Shown: piece by piece, positions 1 through 5,010 of the stretch
Layout of the letters: each line of letters opens with the position of its first letter
Numbering within the stretch: position 1 is the first letter of the stretch
DNA from: Oligosphaeraceae bacterium
GTDB taxonomy: Bacteria; Verrucomicrobiota; Lentisphaeria; Oligosphaerales; Oligosphaeraceae
Assembly (NCBI GenBank): GCA_012515455.1
Contig: JAAYYJ010000320.1
Coordinates: 1 to 5,010, forward strand
Length of the DNA: 5,010 nt
Reading direction: 5' to 3'
The notes under the pieces: generated by a model
Told to the model about the DNA's origin: nothing
Databases searched by the model: none
The model's input: only the letters and a program-made list of their open reading frames with translations
Position numbers and translations under genes: made by a program

Positions 1-19
1 CCGTGCCCTTGATTCTAGC

Positions 20-53
20 GGTGGGTCCCACCCCACCGATTGGGGGGACCCCC
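20..53. repeat. G/C-rich palindrome cluster
   Basis: GGTGGG (20-25) and CCCACC (27-32) form a near-perfect palindrome around one base. GGGTCCC (23-29) can alternatively pair with GGGACCC (45-51). GGGGG (43-47) and CCCCC (49-53) form a third short palindrome around one A. These pairings are mutually exclusive, so the segment could switch between folds or extrude as a cruciform. A 10-bp perfect palindrome, CCTAATTAGG (57-66), follows immediately. The left edge of the window cuts the context, so this may be the end of a larger dispersed repeat or the hairpin of an upstream gene's terminator; no T-run is present to support the terminator reading. Confidence 0.5.
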
Positions 54-67
54 AACCCTAATTAGGA

Positions 68-77
68 CGCGCGCGCG
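68..77. other. (CG)5 alternating tract
   Basis: Five consecutive CG dinucleotides sit between the palindrome CCTAATTAGG and the start of the decamer array. Alternating CG of this kind is prone to adopt left-handed DNA under negative supercoiling. The placement at the array boundary is seen directly; any structural role is inference. Confidence 0.6.
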
Positions 78-80
78 AGG

Positions 81-391
81 GGGAGCCGATGACAGCAGAT
101 GGCAGTCAATGACATACGATGGCAGTCAATGACATACGATGGCAGTCAATGACATACGATGGCAGACAATGGCATACGATGGCAGTCAATGACATACGAT
201 GGCAGACAACGGAATACGATGGCAGTCAATGACATACGATGGCAGACAACGGAATACGATGGCAGCCTTATAGCAGCCAATGGCATACGATGGCAGCCAA
301 TGGCAGACAATGGCATACGATGGCATACAATGGCAGACAATGGCATACGATGGCAGCCAATGGCATACGATGGCAGCCAATGGCAAACGAT
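81..391. repeat. Tandem array of about 31 decamers (20/40-bp units)
   Basis: The stretch is built from 10-bp monomers near GGCAKACRAT. In the left half they alternate as a 20-bp unit, GGCAGTCAATGACATACGAT, present exactly at 101-120, 121-140, 141-160, 181-200 and 221-240. Positions 181-220 and 221-260 are identical 40-bp units, which is a higher-order repeat. The first two decamers (81-100) are degenerate. A 21-bp irregular segment (261-281) shifts the phase by one base, after which the monomers are mainly GGCATACGAT, GGCAGCCAAT and GGCAGACAAT up to 391. There are no spacers, so it is not a CRISPR array. Several frames stay open on both strands only because the unit lacks stop codons. The period is close to one turn of the DNA helix, which would place the same bases on one face of the duplex; that is inference. 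Confidence 0.92.
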
Positions 392-409
392 GGCAGAGTG
401 CCATCACTC
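391..409. repeat. Short inverted repeats at the right edge of the array
   Basis: TGGCA (391-395) and TGCCA (399-403) pair around GAG, and GAGTG (396-400) overlaps this and can pair with CACTC (405-409). The decamer periodicity stops at this point. The arms are only 5 bp, so it may be coincidental. Confidence 0.3.
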
Positions 410-607
410 ACTGTGAATGATAATTAAAATCGGCGCCATTTTTGATAAGCGCCAGGCTCCACTTTGAAGAACATGAAGAAGCGGATTTTTCTCTATAAAA
501 TCCTGATTCAGACCCAAAATAATGATAATGTGCGAAATGTTGTGACGATGACTGGTAAACTTTCCGATCGTCAGAAGTAGTCCTGGTTTGGGCTGGGCAC
601 ATTATCG
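402..607. other. Unassigned AT-richer spacer
   Basis: No credible gene is seen here. Open frames on the minus strand lack a recognisable domain and any ribosome binding site. The only structure is a perfect 7-bp hairpin, GGATTTT (483-489) with AAAATCC (497-503) around a 7-base loop, plus a weak GGCGC/GCGCC pair at 432-453. TATAAA at 494-499 resembles a -10 box but has no -35 partner at a usable distance. The base composition is clearly more AT-rich than the flanking repeats and genes. Confidence 0.45.
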
Positions 608-823
608 TATGTCACGCGCCCTTTCAGGGCTTGGACTGATGGGAGGCATCTCCAGCCCAGGGCGTTGCCCTGGGCTGGGCATGTCACGCACCGTTGGGTT
701 TTTCGCCAGTACCAGCAGCCTGAAGGGCTGCGAAATACCAGCCCAGGGCAAGCGGCCCGCAGGGCTGCACCGCCCTGGGTAGGGAAGTCCCCCAAACCGG
801 TAGCCCTGTAAGGGCGAGACATA
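608..823. repeat. Palindromic mosaic repeat with inverted ends
   Basis: The left end (608-631) and right end (802-823) are inverted copies of each other: both read TATGTC, then CGCCCT, a three-base loop and AGGGCT, with a 2-bp indel and one mismatch. Each end is itself a hairpin, GCCCT/AGGGC at 618-630 and at 803-815. Inside lie a 12-bp perfect stem with a 3-base loop (652-663 with 667-678), a hairpin GCAGCC/GGCTGC (715-720 with 726-731), and a nested cruciform (outer 742-749 with 772-779, inner 752-758 with 762-768). GGGCTGGGCA occurs twice (590-599, 672-681), and ATGTCACGC recurs at 609-617 and 681-689. No transposase is encoded. The organisation resembles REP/MITE-like dispersed palindromic elements; whether copies exist elsewhere in the genome cannot be told from this window. 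Open frames across it look like repeat-encoded artefacts. Confidence 0.75.
652..678. repeat. 12-bp perfect hairpin inside the mosaic
   Basis: CCAGCCCAGGGC (652-663) pairs without mismatch to GCCCTGGGCTGG (667-678) across the loop GTT. It is the strongest single hairpin in the window. The 8-bp core CCCAGGGC is reused at 742-749, paired with 772-779. No T-run follows it, so it is not a standard intrinsic terminator. Confidence 0.85.
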
Positions 824-882
824 TTGGCCTATCACAAAATTCCGCACATCAACCAAACTTTGGGACAGTGACAACTATCATC

Positions 883-908
883 GGTGCAAGGCAGTCTGAA
901 TTTGCACC
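883..908. promoter_or_regulatory. 26-bp hyphenated inverted repeat, possible operator
   Basis: GGTGCAA (883-889) and TTGCACC (902-908) are perfect inverted arms separated by 12 bp. The centre lies about 44 bp upstream of the chosen start of the toroid-protein gene. This position suits an operator for a dimeric repressor, or a hairpin in the 5' leader just before the ribosome binding site. TATCAT at 876-881 could be a -10 box, but no good -35 is seen. No regulator gene is present in the window, so the assignment is tentative. Confidence 0.35.
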
Positions 909-929
909 TGAACCATGTTTTCGCGACCT

Positions 930-933
930 GGAG
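930..933 (+). promoter_or_regulatory. Ribosome binding site deciding the 940 start
   Basis: GGAG is followed by AAAACG and then ATG at 940, a 6-base spacing. The earlier in-frame GTG at 868 has no purine-rich site at this distance, so the ATG is preferred. Confidence 0.7.
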
Positions 934-939
934 AAAACG

Positions 940-2562
940 ATGTCTTACCCTGCACAAATGCTCACCACTCTGGCTCAGGCGATCAAAAAAGACCTCGCCG
1001 GCTTCGATGCCGACAGCGGACGTTTCCGCAAAAAACCCGACAACCCGCCGGCGCCGGGCGCCCGTCCGGAGGACATCGGCTGGTGTGTCGTGAACCAGGA
1101 TATCATCTATCCCCTGGCTCTGCTGTATCAGACCCCGGGCACTGCATTCTACCGCGATCCGGCCATCCTGCAGATGGCTCTGCGCGGCGGCGATGCCATC
1201 CGCGATTTTCAGCAGCCTGATGGCAAAGTCGAGTTCCTGAAAACCGATGGCAGCCGCTGGGGGTTCATATACATGCCCTGGACGAATTACGCCTGGTTGG
1301 AGACCTATCAGCTCCTGCTGGCGGAACTGGGGCCAGAGCGCCAGCAGCAATGGTCCACAGGCCTTACTCTGGCCCATGACGGCCAAGCCAAGGAAATCAG
1401 CAGCTTGCCCCTGCACAACATCCCAGCCTGGAAAGGCATGAGCTGCTGGCGGGCCGGGCAGATTTTCCAGCGCCCGGCCTGGCAGGCCGCCGGCCAGGCT
1501 GAGTGCCGGGCCGTCGCTGCCGCCCAACACGGGGATGGATACTGGCCCGAGCACGGCGGCCCCAGCACCCTGTACAACGGCGTCTATGTCCATGCCCTGG
1601 GACTGTATTACCTCTACTCCGGCGACGAGGCCGTACTGCCGGCCTTGGAACGCGCGGCTGAATTCCACCAGCACTTCTGTTATCCCGACGGCACGCTGGT
1701 CGAGACCATCGACGGGCGGTGCAAATACAGCCGGCATCTGTGCCTGCTGGGCTGGCCGGGTTTGTACTGCACTGCCAAGGGCCGGCGCCTGGCAACACTG
1801 CTGGCCGGGCAGCTGCAGGCCGAACGCGATTTCTCCAGCTATCAGGGCGGCGCCATCGCCAGCAATATCGTGCACTGGAGCGCGGCCGCGAGTGCTCCGA
1901 TCCTTCTCGACCAGGAGGCATTTAAAGTCGATTTTGCGGGCCAGGCCGCAGTCTTGCACCATGGTCCCTGGTTTGCCTGTCTGAGCGCCTACCTGTCTCC
2001 GCCGGTGCACAGCCGCTGGGGTCAGGACCGGCAGTCTTTTTTCTCGCTTTGGCGGGCAGGTCACGGCCTGCTGTTCGGCGGGGGCAATTCCAAAGACCAG
2101 CCGGAGTACTCCAATTTCGTAGCTTCCGGGCGCTATCTTCCGGACCGGTCGGAGCTGCTGCCCGATGGCTCCGGGCTGGCCCTGTACTACGGTCAGGTCT
2201 GCTGCACCCTGTCCTGCCAGATGAGCGCGGACAAGGTAACCCTTCGCAGCTCGGCCAGTAATGGCACCGCTTTACAACAGTTTGTCATCCAGCTCAAAGC
2301 AGGGCAGCGCCTCCGCCGGTCCTCGGGCGAGGAAATCGAGCTCTCGCTCGATCGGCCGGTCTGCTGGCACGCGCCGGAGCTGGGGCAGGACCTGGAATTG
2401 CCCGGCGGCCGGCTGCGGCTGCCTCCGGGAACCGAATTCCGCTGGCCGGTCTTCCCCTATAATCCCTATGCTGCGGATGGCGCTGCGGCCTTCGGCTCCG
2501 AAGCCGGGCTGCTGCAAGCCCGGCTGGACGGCACTGAATTATGCTGGGAGATTTTGTCCTGA
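940..2562 (+). CDS. Putative cytoplasmic (alpha/alpha)-toroid carbohydrate-active protein, uncharacterised
   Basis: A 540-residue protein with no signal peptide or membrane span, so it is predicted to be cytoplasmic. Residues about 45-330 are rich in helices and aromatic residues in the pattern of (alpha/alpha)-barrel enzymes. Visible blocks are NQDIIYPLALLY (52-63), WGFIYMPWTNYAWLETYQLL (107-126), LHNIPAWKG (158-166), and DGYWPEHGG followed by NGVYVHALGLYYLYSGD (199-229). From about 335 to the end the sequence turns strand-rich, with FGGGNSKDQPEYSNF (379-393), and resembles the beta-sandwich that follows the toroid in heparinase/alginate-lyase-like proteins. H159, N213, Y216 and H218 are candidate active-site residues by analogy only. 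The start at 940 is chosen because GGAG (930-933) lies 6 bases upstream; an in-frame GTG at 868 has no comparable site and would add 24 residues of unlikely character. The MFS gene follows after 49 bp, which suggests action on an imported sugar derivative. Lyase, hydrolase or epimerase activity all remain possible, and no specific family is recognised with confidence. Confidence 0.8.
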   Translation: MSYPAQMLTTLAQAIKKDLAGFDADSGRFRKKPDNPPAPGARPEDIGWCVVNQDIIYPLALLYQTPGTAFYRDPAILQMALRGGDAIRDFQQPDGKVEFLKTDGSRWGFIYMPWTNYAWLETYQLLLAELGPERQQQWSTGLTLAHDGQAKEISSLPLHNIPAWKGMSCWRAGQIFQRPAWQAAGQAECRAVAAAQHGDGYWPEHGGPSTLYNGVYVHALGLYYLYSGDEAVLPALERAAEFHQHFCYPDGTLVETIDGRCKYSRHLCLLGWPGLYCTAKGRRLATLLAGQLQAERDFSSYQGGAIASNIVHWSAAASAPILLDQEAFKVDFAGQAAVLHHGPWFACLSAYLSPPVHSRWGQDRQSFFSLWRAGHGLLFGGGNSKDQPEYSNFVASGRYLPDRSELLPDGSGLALYYGQVCCTLSCQMSADKVTLRSSASNGTALQQFVIQLKAGQRLRRSSGEEIELSLDRPVCWHAPELGQDLELPGGRLRLPPGTEFRWPVFPYNPYAADGAAAFGSEAGLLQARLDGTELCWEILS

Positions 2563-2611
2563 GCCCGACCTTGCTCGACACCGTTTCGGGCGGCAACAGA
2601 CAGAGGAAAAA

Positions 2612-3883
2612 ATGCAGTCAAACGAGCAATCTGCCCCCGCCGGCAGCTATCGTCTCTGGGCGATGCTGGCCTGCGGGACCATACTATATTTTTTGGCCAA
2701 TCTGCAGCGGGCTGCCATTCCTGGCGCGGTTTTCGACATCCTGCAGGCGGAGCTGCAGGTATCCGCACCCTACATCACCGCCTTCGGGGCGGTCTTCATG
2801 TATGTATACGCCATCAATCAGCTGGCCACCGGGTTGCTGGTGGACCGCTACGGGGGGCGGCGGGTCATACTGGCTGGCGGGCTGTTCTTCTGCCTCGGGT
2901 CAGTGCTGTTCCCCCTGTCACACTCATTACCCATGCTGTACCTGAGCCGGGCTCTTACCGGCCTGGGGGCCAGCGCCATTTACCTGAGCCTGATCAAGGA
3001 GACGATGCGGGCTTTCCCCGGCAATTACACCATTATGATCTCCTGCGTCATTATGTGCGGATATGCCGGCGGTATTATGGCTAGCGCACCGCTGGTTGCC
3101 GGCGTAGAGGCAATCGGCTTCCGGCCGCTGCTGCTGCTGCTGGGAGCGACAGCAGTGCTCTTCTACGTCTTGTTCGGCCTCCTGAACCTCACCTTGAAGC
3201 TGCCCCAAATCAACCCGGTACCCTTAAATCTGACACCCCTCAAAGCGGTGCTGCAGAACCAGCACAACCGCGACCTGTGTATTTTCAGCGGCCTCAATTT
3301 CGGGCTGTACTACGTGATTCAGACCGTCATCGGCAAGAAATTCCTCGAAGACTTCTGCCGCCTGGAAGCCAGCACTGCGGCTTGGATCATCTCACTGCTG
3401 GGTGTATTCTCCGCAGTCTCCGGGATGAGCATGGCCATTATCAGCAGGCTTACCGGCAACCGGCGGCAGATTTTCTGCCGTCTGGCCGGATGGGTCTGCA
3501 TCAGCGTTTTTGCTGCTCTTACCCTGCTGGTTTTCTTCGAGCTGAGGACGCCCTGGCTGGCCGTTCTACTGTGCCTGTTTTCCCTGACCGCCAGCCTGTC
3601 AGCCATCACTATCCCGCTGCTCAATGAGACCAACCCGCCCCATTTGACCGGATCAGCGGTCAGCCTCATGAACTTTACTTTTTTCCTGGCGGTGGCAGTC
3701 TTCGGCAACACGGTCGGTTTTCTGCTGAATATCTTCCCCCCCGAGCTACACGGCGCAGTCCAAGTCTATACCCCAAAATCTTATCTGACGGTGTTCGCCA
3801 CCCTGACCATCTTCGCCGCAATCAGTGCCAAACACGCCCTGAAAATGCGCGAAACCTGGGGCAAAAATTCCTCGCAAAGCTAA
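2612..3883 (+). CDS. Major facilitator superfamily transporter
   Basis: A 423-residue inner-membrane carrier with about twelve predicted spans, near residues 14-36, 58-77, 84-103, 107-127, 139-160, 170-195, 222-241, 256-277, 290-310, 314-335, 346-370 and 391-406. The loop between spans 2 and 3 carries the MFS signature as GLLVDRYGGRRV (74-85), with D78, G81, R83 and R84 in their usual places. RALTGLGA (113-120) in span 4 matches the conserved arginine-glycine pattern of motif B. A polar loop at about 196-220 separates the two six-helix halves. The length is normal for a 12-span MFS protein. The start at 2612 is chosen for AGAGG (2602-2606), 5 bases upstream; the frame stays open back to 2261 but there overlaps the toroid gene in another frame. 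It lies 49 bp after that gene and is probably co-transcribed with it. The substrate is unknown; an organic acid, uronate or small glycoside is plausible from the context. Confidence 0.93.
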   Translation: MQSNEQSAPAGSYRLWAMLACGTILYFLANLQRAAIPGAVFDILQAELQVSAPYITAFGAVFMYVYAINQLATGLLVDRYGGRRVILAGGLFFCLGSVLFPLSHSLPMLYLSRALTGLGASAIYLSLIKETMRAFPGNYTIMISCVIMCGYAGGIMASAPLVAGVEAIGFRPLLLLLGATAVLFYVLFGLLNLTLKLPQINPVPLNLTPLKAVLQNQHNRDLCIFSGLNFGLYYVIQTVIGKKFLEDFCRLEASTAAWIISLLGVFSAVSGMSMAIISRLTGNRRQIFCRLAGWVCISVFAALTLLVFFELRTPWLAVLLCLFSLTASLSAITIPLLNETNPPHLTGSAVSLMNFTFFLAVAVFGNTVGFLLNIFPPELHGAVQVYTPKSYLTVFATLTIFAAISAKHALKMRETWGKNSSQS

Positions 3884-3950
3884 CCCCGAATACCCTGAAA
3901 ACAGGACGACAGGAAAACCAGGACAACAGAAATTCCCCCCGGCCCCGCAG

Positions 3951-3979
3951 CAAAATGACAGAATCAATCATTTTGTCAT
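3951..3979. repeat. AT-rich inverted repeat downstream of the MFS gene
   Basis: CAAAATGA (3951-3958) pairs perfectly with TCATTTTG (3968-3975) across a 9-base loop. ATGACA (3955-3960) can alternatively pair with TGTCAT (3974-3979). An A-run (3980-3986) follows on the plus strand. A T-run would be needed for a plus-strand intrinsic terminator, so this is either a weak transcript-end structure or a protein-binding site for the downstream promoter. Confidence 0.45.
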
Positions 3980-4035
3980 AAAAAAAGAGTATCTGCGGTT
4001 GCAATTATTCCGTCCCGGGTTATTTTTTGCTTTGG

Positions 4036-4044
4036 TGTTATAGT
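4036..4044 (+). promoter_or_regulatory. Candidate extended -10 promoter of the symporter unit
   Basis: TGT immediately precedes TATAGT (4039-4044), which gives the TGn extension and a five-of-six match to the consensus -10. The segment is AT-rich and lies 41 bp before the first start codon. No good -35 hexamer is found at 16-18 bp; an extended -10 can partly compensate for that. Confidence 0.4.
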
Positions 4045-4085
4045 TGTCCTTGTTCGAGTCATGACCATCATCAGGAGAGCGCAGG

Positions 4086-4262
4086 ATGTTGAACATTCCC
4101 GATTTGTGGGTATTGTTGGCCTTTGTTCTATCCTTGGGCAGTGCGGCGCTTTGTGTATTTTGGGGTCTGAGCCGCTGGAACCAGGACGATCGTGACGAGG
4201 AGCCTCCGGCTAAAGTTGAGCATTGGAGTCAGCAAGAGACTGCGGTCGAGGAAAAATTGTAA
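4086..4262 (+). CDS. Small single-span membrane protein, probable symporter accessory subunit
   Basis: A 58-residue protein beginning MLNIPDLWVLLAF. Residues about 8-28 form one hydrophobic helix (WVLLAFVLSLGSAALCVFWGL), and residues 32-58 are hydrophilic and acidic, with DDRDEEPP at 34-41 and a final EEKL. AGGAG (4073-4077) lies 8 bases before the ATG, and the stop codon is 15 bp before the next start. A tiny one-helix protein encoded immediately upstream of an SSS-family transporter matches the arrangement of the known small accessory proteins of such symporters. It would sit in the inner membrane beside the carrier, with the acidic tail probably on the cytoplasmic side. The family assignment rests on size, topology and position more than on a diagnostic motif. 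Its precise function is unknown. Confidence 0.8.
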   Translation: MLNIPDLWVLLAFVLSLGSAALCVFWGLSRWNQDDRDEEPPAKVEHWSQQETAVEEKL

Positions 4263-4277
4263 CTCAAGGAGCTGATT

Positions 4278-5010
4278 ATGTCGCTTTTCTGGATGACGAT
4301 TTGGGTCCTGATCTATTTATTTGCGATCAGCTATCTTGGGTATCTCGGTTACCGTACCACTCGCGGCACGACAGATTATCTGCTGGCGGGTCGCAAAACG
4401 CATCCGTACGTGATGGCCATGTCTTATGGTGCGACCTTCATCAGCACCTCTGCGATTGTCGGCTTTGGCGGTGCTGCCGGGGTCTTCGGCATGGGGTTGT
4501 TGTGGCTGACAGTGATGAACATTTTCTTCGGCATTTTCCTGGCCTTCGTGTTGTTCGGGGGGCGGACGCGCAAGATGGGCCTGCGCCTTGATGCCCATAC
4601 CTTCCCGGAAATGCTGGGTCGGCGCTTCCAGTCGCGGTTCATCCAAGGCTTTGCCGCAGCCCTGATTTTGCTGGTAATGCCGTTGTATGCGTCAGCGGTA
4701 CTGATCGGTGCGGCCAAATACCTGTCACAGCAACTGCACATCAATTACGAGACTGCGCTGTTCGTGTTTTCCACCATTATGGCGCTGTATGTCATTATGG
4801 GTGGGCTCAAAGGGGTAATGTACAGCGATGCCCTGCAGGGCACAATTATGCTGTTCGGGATGGTGCTGCTCATCACTCTCACCTACTGGAAGCTCGGCGG
4901 TCTGCTGGAGGCGCATCAGAAGCTCACGGAAATGGCCGCCCTGGTGCCGGAGAAGCTGCAGGCCGGCGGTCATACCGGTTGGACCTCGATGCCGTCCTTC
5001 GGTTCGCCTC
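4278..5010 (+). CDS. Sodium:solute symporter (SSS family), 3' end outside the window
   Basis: The first 244 residues of a multi-span carrier, open to the right edge without a stop codon. Span 1 is at about 6-24, followed by TTDYLLAGRKTHPYV (31-45), which contains the DYxLAGR motif of the SSS family. ATFISTSAIVGFGGAAGVFG (52-71) corresponds to the broken second helix that shapes the sodium and substrate sites. GGLKGVMYSDALQGTIML (175-192) is the family signature in which the conserved Asp-Ala/Val-hydrophobic-Gln pattern appears as D184-Q187. Further spans are near 75-94, 122-146, 159-175 and 188-205. Family members are usually about 450-600 residues, so roughly half is seen. The start is supported by AAGGAG (4266-4271), 6 bases upstream. 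It imports an organic solute with Na+ across the inner membrane. The substrate (monocarboxylate, amino acid, pantothenate or sugar) cannot be assigned from this half. Confidence 0.94.
   Translation, partial: MSLFWMTIWVLIYLFAISYLGYLGYRTTRGTTDYLLAGRKTHPYVMAMSYGATFISTSAIVGFGGAAGVFGMGLLWLTVMNIFFGIFLAFVLFGGRTRKMGLRLDAHTFPEMLGRRFQSRFIQGFAAALILLVMPLYASAVLIGAAKYLSQQLHINYETALFVFSTIMALYVIMGGLKGVMYSDALQGTIMLFGMVLLITLTYWKLGGLLEAHQKLTEMAALVPEKLQAGGHTGWTSMPSFGSP

Larger units (their letters stand above)
3884..4085. other. Intergenic region between the two transcription units
   Basis: This 202-bp gap separates the toroid/MFS pair from the symporter pair. It contains an imperfect direct repeat (CAGGACGACAG at 3902-3912, CAGGACAACAG at 3919-3929), an AT-rich inverted repeat at 3951-3979, and a candidate promoter at 4036-4044. 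No GC-rich stem followed by a T-run is present, so the transcript end of the MFS gene is not defined by a standard intrinsic terminator. Confidence 0.6.

Noticed and set aside
3..65. Tail of an upstream gene ending at the TAG near 63-65
   Set aside because: Only about 20 codons are visible, they run through a palindrome cluster, and no recognisable domain is seen.
81..391. CRISPR array
   Set aside because: The units are contiguous 10/20-bp repeats with no unique spacers, and no cas gene is present.
146..427. Repeat-encoded proteins such as MADNGIRWQ-type open frames on both strands
   Set aside because: Several frames stay open at once only because the decamer lacks stop codons. There is no ribosome binding site, and the one-base phase slip mixes the frames.
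432..453. Intrinsic terminator from GGCGC and GCGCC
   Set aside because: The stem is only 5 bp with a 12-base loop and no following T-run.
494..529. Promoters built on TATAAA (494-499) or GATAAT (524-529)
   Set aside because: No -35 hexamer lies at 16-18 bp from either, and no gene starts nearby.
571..874. Open frames across the palindromic mosaic
   Set aside because: They are low-complexity Pro/Gly/Arg translations of repeats with no ribosome binding site, typical of spurious genes over such elements.
832..2064. A 410-codon minus-strand open frame opposite the toroid-protein gene
   Set aside because: It mirrors the GC-rich codons of the plus-strand gene. The plus frame has coherent aromatic-rich blocks and a proper ribosome binding site, and the minus frame has no recognisable domain.
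2261..2611. An N-terminal extension of the MFS protein back to an ATG at 2261
   Set aside because: It overlaps the toroid gene in another frame, is Arg/Ser/Pro-rich rather than membrane-like, and the ATG at 2612 has AGAGG 5 bases upstream.

Overview
The window comes from a bacterium with moderately GC-rich coding DNA and compact genes preceded by clear Shine-Dalgarno sites. No rRNA, tRNA, integrase or transposase is visible. A cytosolic carbohydrate-type (alpha/alpha)-toroid protein, an MFS carrier, a sodium:solute symporter with a tiny membrane partner, and abundant GC-rich palindromic repeats together fit an anaerobic heterotroph of the Lentisphaerota/PVC type or a Desulfobacterota-like lineage. 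This taxonomic placement is a low-confidence inference, because nothing in the window is diagnostic.

Layout. Positions 1-939 hold no convincing gene and are dominated by repeats. They contain a G/C palindrome cluster with a (CG)5 tract (20-77), a tandem array of about 31 decamers organised as 20-bp and 40-bp units (81-391), an AT-richer spacer with a small hairpin (402-607), and a mosaic of GC-rich palindromes bounded by inverted ends (608-823). A leader with a 26-bp hyphenated inverted repeat (883-908) then precedes the first gene. Four plus-strand genes follow: a 540-residue predicted cytoplasmic toroid protein (940-2562), a 423-residue MFS transporter (2612-3883), a 58-residue single-span membrane protein (4086-4262), and the first 244 residues of an SSS-family sodium:solute symporter that runs off the right edge (4278-5010).

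How they may work together. The first two genes are 49 bp apart and probably form one transcription unit, in which the MFS protein brings in a small glycoside, uronide or related compound and the toroid protein acts on it inside the cell. Neither the substrate nor the reaction can be read from the sequence. The last two genes are 15 bp apart and form a second unit behind their own extended -10 promoter candidate. In it the small protein is the probable accessory subunit of the symporter. The parts of the window most worth a second look are the two unrelated repeat systems upstream, the uncharacterised toroid/MFS pair, and the small-protein/symporter pair.
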